Assembly: GCA_944472155.2 (NCBI GenBank)
Contig: OX235271.1
Coordinates: forward strand, 107,025,256 to 107,089,255
DNA from: Trichobilharzia szidati
Lineage: Eukaryota > Platyhelminthes > Trematoda > Strigeidida > Schistosomatidae
Reading direction: 5' to 3'
Length of the DNA: 64,000 nt
Shown: one piece after another, positions 1 through 11,719 of the stretch
How positions within the stretch are numbered: the stretch's first letter is position 1
How the letters are laid out: each line of letters begins with the position of its first letter
Translations under genes and position numbers: made by a program
The notes under the pieces: generated by a model
What the model saw: only the letters and a program-made list of their open reading frames with translations
What the model was told of the DNA's origin: nothing
The model's database searches: none

Positions 1-136
1 AAGGTTATTGTTTCATCTGTATTACTATTTCGACGTAATATCTTCGATGATGAAGCTGCCTCCTCGTCGCTATAATTTGCATGTGTCTCATCATTGCTCC
101 TTTTCAATAGTTTATTTGAACTGGACTGTCCATCCT
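1..136 (-). CDS. RNGTT: capping enzyme exon 5 (partial, cut by window edge)
   Basis: Starts after ATTTTAG at 137. In phase with exon 4 it reads EDGQSSSNKLLKRSNDE and on through SDEEAASSSK, a hydrophilic acidic linker such as separates the two catalytic domains of metazoan capping enzymes. No conserved domain lies in this piece, so the call rests on phase and context. Confidence 0.72.
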
Positions 137-1623
137 CTAAAATAAATTAGGAAAGCATATTTCAGTCACACTATTTTATAGACGTTTTAAAGTGATATGA
201 AAAATAATCAAAACTACTTACGCCAATTGTGTACGGTCACCACAGTTGGTTTTTGGAACCACTTAAGTTTGAAACCTAGAAAAAATTCTGGTAAGCCAGA
301 CACCGTAATTGAAATTGTCGTAATTAAGTGTGTCTGTGTTCTAATAACTGCAGGCGAAAACAACTGTGATTACTTTTTTACTATTACGGGTCAACTGTTA
401 TTATGCTATCGCTACCACGTTCATCGAGTTAATCACATAATACAAATCCCAGAATTCATCCTGGATATTCAAACAGTAGTAAGAAAAAGACTAGTCGACA
501 GGATTGGACAAGCTTAATATTTTATTATTTCGATACACAAACACGCTGATATCTGGTTTAAGGCATCCCCCTCAACATGATGAAAGCTGAGAAGCATCCA
601 TCAACAAAATGAATCAATAACAAGAATGTCTTGTGGATATTTTCTATTATTAAAAATTGTCTTTAGGATTTGTGCCAAAATTTTAGTCTACAGAGAGATG
701 TTCCATTGAAATCATAGCAACTTCCCACGATTCTTAGTACCACTATCTGTGTATAACATTGTTGTTACCAGTTTCTTTGGCTAATACACGTGTGCTTATG
801 TTAAATGATCACAATAAGTTGCTGTTGACGTTTATTCTTGCTTTCTATTTACCACAAAGTACAATAACATGAATAAAATGCAGAGCACTTCTATATTAGT
901 ACAATATTATTACATTTCGGACATTTTACCTAAACACCATTCCGGAAGTGACGGTGCTTGTGGACAATCTTCAATGCATCCATAACGATTGAACAGATCT
1001 TCTAAGTAATCTGCTTTGTAAATTCCAGGAGGTCTTGCATCGGAAAATATCTGAACTGCTATGTCTACGCTAAAACGAAATGACAAAAATGTTAAACCTA
1101 CCCATAATTTAGCTCTTCCACAAGATAGGCAGCAATCATGAATCCAGTTCTGTTAAACCCATGAGTACAATGCACACCTGAATACAAAATTAGGGCAAAT
1201 GAGATAAACATACCTATTTTTTGATTTCCAGGATTGCTATCGAGAAATTGATTAACAACTTGAATGAAAAGATTCACTTGTTCTGGTGTCGGTCTTTCTT
1301 CGTTTCCTTTACATTCTATCTTCAAGTATTTACAATTGTTGTCAGTTATCTCTCGTCGATTATAAAATCTGCGAGATTTAGTTAGGTCGATAATGAGACC
1401 AAGTTTGTACTGAAAACAAGGATTCATATGGATTAGAGAACTTTACTGGTTCCGCAGTTTTGAATGTATCATCCACGTGAAAGATATCTTCTGGATCTAT
1501 GACATGATCAAATTTATTGTCCAGAGGGGTCTTGAATGGAATAAAAATATCCAATATCATGTCTCCCATACGTGGACACTTCAGCCACCTGGGCGGTAGC
1601 ATAGGAATTCCTCTTTCATTCAT
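1..1623 (-). CDS. RNGTT: mRNA capping enzyme, 5' part of the gene (RNA 5'-triphosphatase domain); left side off window
   Basis: Bifunctional nuclear capping enzyme that removes the gamma phosphate from nascent RNA polymerase II transcripts and then adds GMP. Five exons are readable on the minus strand: 1447-1623, 1214-1409, 1102-1177, 930-1069 and 1-136 (continuing off the edge). The joined protein starts MNERGIPMLPPRWLKCPR and carries the cysteine-phosphatase signature HCTHGFNRTG, with Cys as nucleophile and Arg binding phosphate. It then has ARPPGIYKADYLEDLFNRYG, as in metazoan capping enzymes, followed by an acidic Ser/Asp/Glu linker. All exon phases agree. The lysine-nucleophile guanylyltransferase domain is expected beyond position 1 and is not seen. 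Introns are 37, 36, 32 and 793 bases. The start ATG at 1621-1623 lies one base after a strong acceptor-like TTTTCCAG, so a 5' UTR intron or spliced-leader site is possible. Confidence 0.93.
137..929 (-). other. capping enzyme intron 4
   Basis: 793 bases between the GTAAAA donor and ATTTTAG acceptor. The plus-strand open frame at 197-517 resembles no family and is read as chance. Confidence 0.7.
930..1069 (-). CDS. RNGTT: capping enzyme exon 4
   Basis: Starts after CGTTTTAG at 1070 and ends before GTAAAA at 929. Encodes VDIAVQIFSDARPPGIYKAD through LPEWCL, the C-terminal part of the triphosphatase domain. Phase runs from 2 to 1. Confidence 0.9.
1102..1177 (-). CDS. RNGTT: capping enzyme exon 3 with phosphatase active site
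   Basis: Starts after ATTCAG at 1178 and ends before GTAGGT at 1101. Encodes GVHCTHGFNRTGFMIAAYL, holding the P-loop HCxxxxxRTG with the catalytic Cys and Arg. Flanked by introns of 36 and 32 bases. Confidence 0.93.
1214..1409 (-). CDS. RNGTT: capping enzyme exon 2
   Basis: Acceptor TTTTCAG ends at 1410; donor GTATGT starts at 1213. Encodes YKLGLIIDLTKSRRFYN through to GNQKI, matching the LxxDLTxxxRFY block of capping-enzyme phosphatases. Ends in phase 1. Confidence 0.92.
1447..1623 (-). CDS. RNGTT: capping enzyme exon 1
   Basis: 59 codons from the ATG at 1621-1623 to the donor GTAAAG at 1446. Encodes the conserved start of the triphosphatase domain (PPRWLKCPR, then FIPFKTPLDNKFD). Ends in phase 0. 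Confidence 0.92.
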
Positions 1624-2400
1624 TCTGGAAAATTGAAAAATTTACAGTATACACCGCAAAACTGCGTTTTAAGTGGAATGGAAGTGATGTAAAACCGACT
1701 ATTTCATGAAATTTACTATGACAGTTAACAGAACGAAAACTACATAATTGGATCCGTTTTCGATATTTCAGCTGCATATGGCTAGATATGTTTTACTTGC
1801 AGATGGGACAGAGAATTATAACTTTTAGAGATACTAGCCGGCCTTTTTTTATAGGACTACGATATCACAGACAGACTACAATCTCGAGGACAGTACAACG
1901 CTATATATCTTTGATTAAAACAATAGCAGAAGCCATAGTTACTCCATTTTATACCTATAAAAATCGAATTGGTGGAACCTAGTGGCCTGGTATCAAAAGC
2001 CGTGAAGTACAGTGGATGAAAACTGCTAAGTCATGAGAATTATTATGGGCAAGTCAAAATGACGCCGATAGATGATCACAACAGTTAATACCAATACCTA
2101 CTGGAACAACTCTGGGAGTAACTCATTAGGTGACAGTACATACAATCTTAATATTATATTAAACACTACAGTATACGCACACTTTTCGCTCCTAAACATA
2201 CCATCCTTTTACAGAAAACGATTTTACTGAGTTTTCTGTAGTGACATTGCATGACTATTTTGAAAGTGTCAGCCAAGTATACTGCCTCATCAAACTATTC
2301 ACTGCATACACACACATAAAGCCTATAAGAGTATCAATTGGGATTACGCAAATCATTAGTTCATACAGAAACTCGACCTGCCTGTTTGGATGAGTTACTC
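1624..2400. other. intergenic DNA upstream of the capping enzyme
   Basis: No gene or recognised repeat is seen. The capping enzyme promoter should lie here, but no clear core promoter motif can be pointed to. The small plus-strand open frame at 1788-1982 has no recognisable features. Confidence 0.5.
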
Positions 2401-3545
2401 TATCAAAAAAATCTGATTCTTGAGACTTGGGAAACGTCTTAATAAAACCTGATCAAGGCACTGTATTCGAACTCATGCAGCCAGCCAGGTGAGAGCCTAC
2501 GGAGAGTTGTCATCTGAAGTGATGACAACCAGTGGTTCTTCTCAGAGATGCCCTCTGTCCCTATTTCAGTTTAATTTCAATATAGATGTACTAATTGACT
2601 TAACCCTAACTGACTTCAGCGACTCAGGGATTGACTTGTTACCAGGGAATAATCTCGTTGACTTAGAATATGCAGACGATATAGTCCTTCTAGGTGAAGA
2701 CGTTGACAAAATGCAGTCTTCTGAACACCTTGAGCAGCAATCCTCGAATATTTGGCATATGATTCGCTCCTGTCAAATGTAAGGTGATGCTACAGGAGTG
2801 GACTGCACTACATCGACTCCTAGCTTAAAGATAGGGAGTGAAATGGTACAGCGTGTTGATCACTTCACTTATTTGGAAGTGGCATCAGCCTCAGCGGGTT
2901 GATCGCTGACGAAATCTCAGCACGGATACAGAAGGCTCGTTTCGCATATGCCAGTTTACACCATCTCTGGCATAGACGTGATATCCGGCTATCAACCAAA
3001 GGGCGGGTGTACTGCTCAGCAGTCCGCTCCGTCCTCCTTTATGGCTGTGAGACCTGGCCATTGAGAGTGGAAGACATGAAAAGGCTAGCTGTCTTTGACC
3101 ATGGGTGCCTGCGTTCTATCTCCAGCGTGAAGTGGTATAATAGGGTGAGCAATAGATGTTAGGCGTTGAGTGCTAGGTAAGGACGGAAAATCAATCGACG
3201 AGGTTGTGAAGTCACACTGACTGACAGAGATGGTTAGGACATGTGTTACGCATGCCTAGTCATCGCCTTCCTTGACGGGCAATATTAGCTGACATTGGAT
3301 CAGGTTGGAAAAGAGCTAGTGGTGGTCAAACCAAAATATGGATTCATCAGTCAATGGAATCCATAACAGTTAGTTTAAGCCAGCACGTAGGAATGTGTAG
3401 ACTTCCTGACTGGTTGGGGTCCTCGGGACGGTAAAAACCAATGGCTGGAGGCAATTGGTGACATGGATTAAAATTGTTCTCAATGGTGCAAATGCATTCA
3501 CTCTTTGTGATTTTAAATATCCAATAAAATTCCATTGTTCTTCCA
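2400..3545 (+). mobile_element. decayed non-LTR retrotransposon, type 1 (RT core to 3' end)
   Basis: Translated pieces in several frames show a reverse transcriptase in order: a QRCPLSLFQFNFNIDVLI block (palm, normally QGCPLSP), then LEYADDIVLLGED with the catalytic YADD. These are followed by ADEISARIQKARFAYASLHH and [19 protein letters not shown], the thumb/connection region typical of RTE-type elements. A 3' terminal domain follows (MPSHRLP-like, then GGQTKIW near 3330-3350). Stops and frameshifts split it, and the 5' half with the endonuclease is missing, so it is a dead 5'-truncated copy. The minus-strand fragment at 41060-41830 is the same family. Confidence 0.85.
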
Positions 3546-3862
3546 TATTATTATTTTTGCCCCATTTCTGTTTATCTCGGCAAAGTTAAACTATTATAGC
3601 CAAAACCACAGTGGCCTTGAACAACCAATCAGAATTCACATGGAAAAAAGTAGCATAATCTCTGAAAAATACACTAAAAAATATTGCAAGCATGATTTTA
3701 CACTATAGAGTTGTAGCTTGTGTTGTATGAATGTCTCCCAGTCATTTCACAGATGATCTATAGAGAAACTGTACCATTCATCCAAGTGACTGTAGGTCAT
3801 GGTACTTTGAGATCCATTGATATTTCTGACACTATTCTTGAACCTGCCCTTACTATGACCAT

Positions 3863-3906
3863 AATCCTAACCCTAACTTTAACCCTAAACCTAACCTTAA
3901 CCCTAG
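3863..3906 (+). repeat. degenerate interstitial telomere-like repeat (CCCTAA)n
   Basis: About seven imperfect tandem copies of CCCTAA, with variants such as CTTTAA, CCTAAA and CCTTAA, stand in unique sequence. Schistosome telomeres use TTAGGG, of which this is the complement. Confidence 0.7.
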
Positions 3907-3919
3907 ACGCTAAACCTTA

Positions 3920-5825
3920 ATCTAAAAAGCCGTAACCCTACCTGATAGCATAAATTTGCAGAAAAAGTACCTAGTAAATAAGTAGAACACTATCTACCCT
4001 CTACAAGTTCAAAAAGGGAGACATGATTTGATTTGGAATGACATGCCATAGCATTCCCTGTATCTAATCGGTTCTTGGAGGTTAACTTTTGGAAGACCGT
4101 GACTTTAGCTATGATACTTTAACTTCAACATTATCCTCTCTTTAGAATCCCTCTTCACTCTCTTCTCTTGCTTTGTGTGCTACATGGAGTGTAGCAACTT
4201 GAACTACCGCACATTTGTGCAAAGTTTTGAGCTGAAACCAGTCAGTCAGTCTTGATAAAATAGAAGTACATGTAATGACACTATCCAAAACCTATTATTA
4301 CATTAATATATTAGGTGGGTTAAGAAGCCTGAGTTAATATTCAAGCACACGCAATAGTAGGCAAGAAGTAGTCTTTGTTAATCCTTGTCGTATATGCTTC
4401 GTAAAGATCAAATTTCATTTTTTAAAGAATTCAGCAGTAGAGCAGACACTATCTTGTCTGGCAATGAGTTAACTACTATATGCGACAATCTCAAATTCCA
4501 CCGTTTCTTACTTGATTGCAAATTACATACAGTCTTATGATGACTTCTAAGAAGTGTCCTAGAAAGATGCAAAGATTTTAGAGGTCAGTACGTCACCACT
4601 TAATCTGCCATACAAAAAGTAAGGTCATCTTCCCACCCACGTTATAACAAAGACAAAAGGTTTAAAGGCTCTATCGTCTCCTGGTAAGGTTTGAAATTCT
4701 ATTAACTAATCTAACACCTCCTTCGGAAGCATGGACTATAAGTCTGTATGCATTGTTGAAGTCTAACATACGTCAGGAAAAGTAGCACTGAGCATATCGT
4801 TACTTGAGTATTTAAAGGTTTAACAAAGCGTCGTTTTCGATCGAACCTTGGCTGAATTACAATGTTTAGTATATTTTAAGTTGCAAATTGCAACAGTTCC
4901 CGAATACTTTTCTTCTATAACATCACTTCTGTCCTCCCTAAGAAGTAATTCGGGTTAGATTGCTGTCCAGGATGAATTAATCCACTTCCTCTAGTATTCC
5001 TTCCAGTTTGCAATGATTAGACCATCCGGTCAGCTCATTTAAACTGATCTATATAAACTACTCAGGACATTATTAATAAACTAACAAATAATAATACAAC
5101 ATGCATGTAACAATGAATGCATTCAGAATCTCAGGTAATTCGCTGACCTGTGGTGACATTACCACAGCGTGCGGGATGGTATCCTGATGCAGTCCACCAA
5201 TACTAACAAAAATTTACTCCACTTTCTCTGACTTCATGTATTCTTTGGACGCAACTCTAGACACAACTTTAGAAATTTCTATCAGTCCTGAGAAACTCAG
5301 GAATTTTAATGAAGCTTAGTGTAATAAATCTGACGAAAACGCATCGAAAAACCGATAATTTTCTTCAAAGCCCCAAAACTAGTCGAAATGCTTTAAGATC
5401 TCCCCAAAAACACTAAGCCTGCTCTAAAAGCCTTGAAATTACCTCAAATTAAACAAAATTATCTTTCTGTAACAGACAATACTAATTTTTTCTGCAAAAA
5501 TACATCAGTTTGGTATTTGAGTGGGCAAAGTCAAGGAATAGGGATCCAAAGGGTTAAACGCGTGAATAACCTATAACCGGACAATTGTATCAACCCGGCT
5601 AAGTTAGACGAAAGAAGGGAAAGATCGTTAAGCACCAACACTGAAGAAAGATTAGTATGAAGGAAGGTGCCCTATCTAACAGCCTTGCCCATTTACAGCA
5701 TACCTTCGTAAATATGGCGGTTTCTACCTGTTTTCAGTAACTCCATAAGAAAGTGTTGTAGATAATTGGTGTTCTTGGATCGCTACTTTTTAACTTCATC
5801 TTCGACTGCATTACATTCCAACAAG
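3920..5825. other. stretch with no recognised feature
   Basis: AT-rich DNA with stops in all frames; no gene, SINE or retroelement domain recognised. Confidence 0.5.
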
Positions 5826-5832
5826 CATTTTC

Positions 5833-5901
5833 TTCGGGCGCACAGCGGACCGTGGGACAAGGCCCCTAAGCCAGCTCCGAACATGCTGCTATGCGCCCGA
5901 A
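5833..5901. repeat. GC-rich hairpin, 10-bp perfect inverted repeat followed by a T-run
   Basis: TTCGGGCGCA (5833-5842) is repeated inverted as TGCGCCCGAA (5892-5901). The stem can extend inward through AGC/GCT with single mismatches, leaving a GC-rich loop of about 40 bases. A run of eight T follows shortly after. The block is far more GC-rich than its surroundings. It could be a small structured RNA or a remnant of inserted DNA; its identity is unknown. Confidence 0.5.
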
Positions 5902-5904
5902 AAT

Positions 5905-7925
5905 TCTTTTTTTTAATTTTTTGTGTATACACACAGCTAAGATTTGCTTGGGATCACTGTAAGCTTGTGTATGAAAGACTCAAATAATTAGGTGAAATAA
6001 TAGTCAGAAGTTGGAATTTATTTTAATCCTTATAATGTATTGATTCTCTAAGATTTCCTTCGGCAAAACAACTTACGCAACACTGTGTCAAGTCTTTTTG
6101 AAATAATCCGAGGTCATTGTCGAATTTCAATGAACTCGTGAATTATTAACACTGACGCTTAACTGGTTTCCGTACCTAAAGGCACTAGACAAACTATCTT
6201 AAAGGTTTCCATTTTATGTATAAAATTGAAAATTAAATTTATAAAAACAGTAAATTACTGCTTATATATAACAGCCTGTCGAAGGACGTAATTTCACACG
6301 CCCGCGAGTGAGATGAACAAATGATATAGTCGCTAATGATTGATCAGTTTGTCACTAGAGTTTTAATAATTTCTAACTCTATTTAGGTGCTTGGTGAAGT
6401 TCATAATTCCGAGGAGTGTTTTATCCGGTCGGTTGTATGCATGGCTTTTAGCAGGAATACAAGCATATAAGTGTGTAATACAACGAATACTTACCAAATG
6501 TTTAGGTTATTTCAATAAGTGTAGTGTGTAGACATCACCCGATCAAATGACATACGGCGTTCTACGGGCTTCCCTTATTTATATCTAAACACAGTCAGAC
6601 AGTCAGCAGTGTTAAGGCCGTTCTAAGAAAAATTACATGAGTTGATTGAAACGGCTGTTTCTTGAAACTTACAAGATGATACGACTTCATCCTAAAACTC
6701 ATATAATCATTTCAATGAACTGACTGGTAAAGAATTTCCATCTGACTTGTAACATGTCCCTTTTACGTTGATTGCAAGTAATTTTCCCAATGTTTGGACT
6801 AAACGTTGCCTAAATGTAATTAGCTGATTTTATGAATTAAGCCACTTACTATGCCAGTGGTCTAGCGAAATATCTATCTCATTTGGAGGGTTCCTTACTT
6901 AAATACTCTCATTTTCTTCTGGATGTAATGATGCTACCGGATATGTTAATAAATTTATTAAAGTAACATTGGGCAGAGAATATCTTGGATATCCAGACAA
7001 ATCGACAAGAAATGCACCGTGTCATGGCGGCCAAGTAATTTGAGATGATGAATAGTTTCATAATGAGATTGTTCTACACTTGCTTCACCTCAGGGTTAGT
7101 AACATCTTACCCGCTTGTTGTGGTTTATTCCCCATGGCAGCTGCGGCACGTCAACTACTATCATAATTTTCAAGCAAGGTGAGTTCTCATTAAGACAGTC
7201 TAATGAGTCGTTACCTAGATATCTTCCTCGTTTTCGTGCCACCTTTAGGGGCAATAATCTTGGATAGTTCCTCTACTGTCGTCGTTTGGATTTTTATGAG
7301 CTAGTTTATATGTTAACTGACACTGGAAATAACATTAGTGATTTTAACCTGACCAACATATCTGGCAAGCTCAGTTAGCACAGCCTGGACTACCCTCACT
7401 CGGTGAACAGGTTTTCCCAAACATTCTTTAAGTAGTATTCTTTTCTCACTTGGCAAACAGTAGCAAGGCCGTTCCAGTAAATGAGTTAGAGTGAGTAAGG
7501 CCGTGCACAATATATACCGTCACAACAAACACCATTGTAATTTGCACATCAGACTATTGGGCAAAAAGATCAGAATCTTTCATACGAATCACCTAGGTGA
7601 GCTTTGAAAAGAAATCTATGGAGGGTCTAGTGTCTGATGTACAATAGGGGAGACTATGGCGGTACGCACTCACGACCTTACCGAGGTCTATATCCATGAC
7701 CATCATGCTACGAGGCCAAGCTTGCTGACCAATCAGCCAATTGAATAGGGATGTAGTGTCCATTTATTCGAGTTTCTGTCAGTGTCCAATACCCCCTGGT
7801 TTCCAACAGTTTTCTAAGTGATATAATTCCTCGATCAACCTTGAGACTACTCAAATTCCCATGAACTATTTCTTGTAAATGTATTATTGATGTAAGTATA
7901 CAACTTGGGCACTGTGGCAGAGCAT
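5905..7925. other. stretch with little recognised
   Basis: No gene is recognised. A segment near 7650-7760 has a weak tRNA-like or SINE-like look (GTACGCACTCACGACC and AAGCTTGCTGACC, resembling minus-strand hammerhead SINEs elsewhere in the window). It is too diverged to call. Confidence 0.4.
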
Positions 7926-7980
7926 AACTCCATTATAGATAAGATTTTATTTTGATAAATCACACAGTGTTGTACAGTAA

Positions 7981-8420
7981 TGACCAATATTAATCTGCAT
8001 TCAGTTGAATTCACATCTGGTATTACTTGCAAAAAAATGATGTCAAAATCATAAAAATTAATCACTCATTTTAAATTAATACACAATTTGAACATAAAAC
8101 AAGATACGATGCCGCACACAACAAAGTTATATGGAGGAATTGACTTCAAGCTTTATTTTTTTCCCAAATATTTGTAATTTATCCGACACGTACTTGGGTT
8201 TTTTTTGTTAATGCGAAGACAATATTTCTATATTTCTTTATGTGCTCCATTGAACGACTAACTATCAGAATGTGCTCACTAACTGATATCAGAGAGGACA
8301 GCAACCATGTAATTTCACTATAAATCAAATTCATGTAATTTAAATAATACTTATCCATGCCTGTACAACTGGTGTGTCCTACATTGATAGGAAATATATA
8401 TTATATTATATTATATTAAT
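7981..8420 (+). repeat. 440-bp insertion inside the PLE tail, family with (ATATT)n end
   Basis: Interrupts the PLE tail: the flanks 7929-7980 and 8421-8495 are contiguous in the inverted copy at 9486-9612. It ends in TGGTGTGTCCTACATTGATA followed by repeated ATATT. The same end sequence occurs near 13818-13870 (plus) and 12895-12955 (minus), so this is a dispersed element with a short-repeat tail, probably a SINE or truncated LINE. It is not classified further. Confidence 0.6.
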
Positions 8421-8732
8421 ATTAAGTGATGACTTTTCGAGCACAAACTATTGCTCATAATCATATCAAGTTACTCACACAACTTTTTTCCTTCATTTAT
8501 ATACATGTGTGGAATCGATTAGATGTTGGAATAAAATTCAATATGAGATAATGTACATTCAGAAATAATAATACGAGTGTTATTGATCAATTACAATTAG
8601 ATAGGAAAAAGACGAGTGTTTCTATAGTCATAATAAGTTACTTGTTAGAATGTTTTGATGTGCTTGTATTGAAATAGAATATTAAGATCATTTATTATTC
8701 TCTTCTGATTTGACCGGCGGTAATAATATCTT

Positions 8733-9554
8733 TCATATTTCTGGTATTTGCATTGAGTCATTTCTGTTGCATGTATTGGGTGTAGACTCAATGAACAAGG
8801 ATTCCGTAATCAACCTCTCTCTCCACCTACCTATGTTACTCTTTACAATTTTAACCCTGTCCCATCTTATTGTGTGGTTGTTTGTTAATGCATGAAGTGC
8901 AACTGCTGAGCTTTTTTCTAAATTACTTATCTTTTCAGGGTCAACCATTCTTCCCTTAGCTAAATTCTTATGTTCTGACAATCTGACTACTCCTGACCTA
9001 CTAGTTAGACCTATGTAACTGACTTCACAGTCACTGCAGGGTATTTTGTAAATTATATTATTTTGTTTAATTGGGTCAACAGGGTCCTTTAACCTACAGA
9101 GCTTGTCCCTGAGTGAGTTTGTTGGTTTGAATGCCACCCTAATTCCTGCTTTATTAAGAATCCTACGTAGGGTCTCAGATGTCCCCTCCTCATATGGTAT
9201 TACAGTGGATGACTTATATTCTCTCTTATTTATGTTATCATTACTAGTTCCACAATTATTTTTATTTTGTTTTTAGCCTTTAGTTATCTTCCTAATGAAT
9301 TTTATAGGATAGTTATTCAAAACCAACGCTTCTTCTATCTGTTTTATTTCGTCGTCTAGGTCTTTTTTTGTGCTACTTAGTGCTATGGCTCGGTTTGTTA
9401 GACACTTAACTAAGCCTGCCTTAACAGTTAACGGATAAGACGAATTAAAATCTAAATATCTATTAGAAAACCGACGCATTCTTGTGAAGGAAAAAAGTTG
9501 TGTGAGTAACTTGATGTATTTATGAGCAATAGTTTGTGCTCGAAAAGTCATCAC
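8733..9554 (-). pseudogene. Penelope-like polyprotein remnant with GIY-YIG endonuclease
   Basis: Coding core of the element. The frame is open from 9554 to the TAA near 9273 and again to 8733. The first 25 or so codons (9486-9554) come from the inverted tail and are not element protein; authentic PLE protein starts near RYLDFNSSYP. The GIY-YIG module has the YKI and YIG strands and downstream Arg and His residues expected of the family. In PLEs this nuclease nicks target DNA to prime reverse transcription. Confidence 0.8.
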
Positions 9555-9612
9555 TTAATATTACTGTACAACACTGTGTGATTTATCAAAATAAAATCTT
9601 ATCCATAATGGA

Positions 9613-11640
9613 AATACTGATCAAGTTTGCATCGGTGAACGAAGTTTAAAAACTGTGCATACTTATGAGGAGAAAGTTCAGAAATTATGAAAAATCTCAA
9701 AATGAATGCACTAGCTTGCGTGTAATGTAACAGAATAAGTAATTCGAAGGTCTCTGCTGAACCGACTACTAAAAATATTGATGTTTCTTTGAATATTCAA
9801 ATAACGTAATTATTACCATTTTCCCCTGGCCTGTATGTGATGGTTCATATCTGACTTTGACTTAATGCTTATTTAATTGGTGGATGGTGACTAGCAGTGG
9901 AATCCAGGATGCGCATTTCGTCCTATTTAAGACTCGTCATCTGGATGTACCTGCAAATATAATTCAACCGAATTCGCAATGATATATAAAATGGGATGGA
10001 GGGCGAAGATAATGTCAACGGAATATATACTCAGTTTAAGGAACGCTTTTCAGCCTTAATTCTCACTCTGTCAGCTGCGCAATATGACGGTCTTATCAAC
10101 TTGTTCTTCTGAATTCACAGATACCAGGCTCGTTGTGCCTACACCAGTTACCAAAATCATACCGAAAACAGTGCTAGTGGATTTTCTTCAGAATTACCGA
10201 TCCACATTTGTAGCATCCGTAACTACTGACAGTTGCACTAAGTTTGCTTCACACCTATTTGGTAATTAATCAGAATCCTTCTCGTCGCACTAGATCTCGT
10301 GCACGACCCATTGTCCTTAAGCTAATAGACTGATGGGGACATTTCATCCTCAGCTAATGGCCCTTTGTTACTACAGTCTGGTACCCTTCACCGGAGAGCG
10401 TTTATTCCGAAGGTCATACTGACCATGGGGAAATTAATGAAGACGGAATTATGGTATCAGCCTGTAGGGGGTCAAAAGAATTTGTCAATCTGATTGAATC
10501 TAAGCCATTCTGCTTTCCGTGGTTGCTCCGTCTCTCTGTGCGGACTGGATCAGATCGTAAAAGATTGGGTTTGCGAGAAAGAGGACTGGAAATGAGATCG
10601 GAGTGATTCAGGTAGCATTACTAATTGGTCTCTCAGAATTGATGAGTCCAACGTGATGTGCGCTGACTCTACCCCTTCTTATTCTCAGTGAAAACCGTTG
10701 CTAGCGACGCTTCCAGCACTACTACCACTCTAAATCTTCAGCAGCGATAACCCTGGTTCCGCCTTCTTGAAGTTATCTCAGCTGACAAAATGTAAACTGA
10801 CAGTACCAAGAACCTGCTTGCTGGATGGTGGAAGGTACCACAGAACAGAAAGTAACCCAGCTGATTTCTGACTTACATTTTTGATTGTTGGCGCTTATTA
10901 TATGAGTGACTGTCGCATGATTTATTTCAGTGCCCATCTTTTCAGTGTTATTTGACCCGTTTACATTATTGTTATTGCTGCCACCATTGTTGTCAGTGCC
11001 ATGGCAAATTGTGCACATTTAGTCAAATACCATAACTTTATCTTTGCCCAACACGAGCCAGTTTTATAAATTACAGTCGATCTTCGCTTCGGCGAATAAG
11101 TCACATGAAAACAAGTTGTATTCGCCTTTGACCAAGAGGCCACGTTTTTTGCCGTATTTCACTAAACATGTGAGGTGCTTTAGCCACTCATCATCTGCTT
11201 CGATCATTCCATTATTTTAGTGCTCGTCATAGATTATGAAGACAATCCTTATTAGTATAACGGGTGAAATAAACGCTACGCGTCTTAAATTTAACTCGCT
11301 TCTGGTTTTCCCATCTTTCACTGGTTAGAACAGTGACGGTTAACTGGATTTTCGATTCGTTGTAGGCAGGTACTATCATGTACGGTTTTGTTACGCGTGG
11401 CTCGCAAACAAGTGTGATGAATATAAGTGTAACATCTGACTGCTGTAAAGTCGTTTATCCGTTTTTTATTTAGCTGCGAGGCTTGTTTCGCGACAGACTC
11501 TGTTGAGATTGGCTGGTTATTTTGGCTGTTATCAGTGGCTACAATACAATGAGTCCTTTTGCATTTCTTTTGTTGCTTTTACACATGTAATACTTCCTCC
11601 GTCGATATATCTCAGTCACGTAGTCTAATATTCTATGTTT
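9613..11640. other. decayed DNA without recognised genes
   Basis: Slightly richer in GC than flanking DNA and full of short open frames, which suggests old retroelement sequence, but no domain could be identified. Minus-strand frames near 10773-11143 hold an Asn/Gly run and scattered Cys and are not convincing. Confidence 0.4.
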
Positions 11641-11719
11641 TCTGCCAATTGACTGTGTAAAGGTGTGGCAATAATTAACGAAGACTATTTTGGAAGTACT
11701 TCGCAGGCAATCATTGCTA

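Larger units (their letters stand above)
7929..9612 (-). mobile_element. Penelope-like element (3' half) with inverted copy of its own tail
   Basis: Minus-strand coding runs in one frame from about 9480 to 8733. It covers the RT-endonuclease linker (RYLDFNSSYPLTVKAGL, with Cys/Leu-rich helices to KFIRKITKG), one in-frame stop near 9273, then YKSSTVIPYEEGTSETLRR. A GIY-YIG endonuclease follows (IIYKIPCSDCEVSYIGLTSR then SEHKNLAKG). The RT domain is missing, so the copy is 5'-truncated. Bases 9486-9612 are an inverted copy of the 3' tail, matching 8421-8495 and 7929-7980. The tail is split by a 440-base insertion at 7981-8420. Dead copy. Confidence 0.85.

Noticed and set aside
197..517. 106-codon plus-strand open frame
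   Set aside because: Lies inside capping enzyme intron 4, on the opposite strand, with no recognisable domain.
3863..3906. True chromosome end
   Set aside because: The repeat is short, degenerate and followed by gene-bearing sequence on both sides.
9486..9554. N-terminal codons of the minus-strand frame at 9554 as PLE protein
   Set aside because: This segment is the inverted tail of the element read through, not coding sequence of the PLE.
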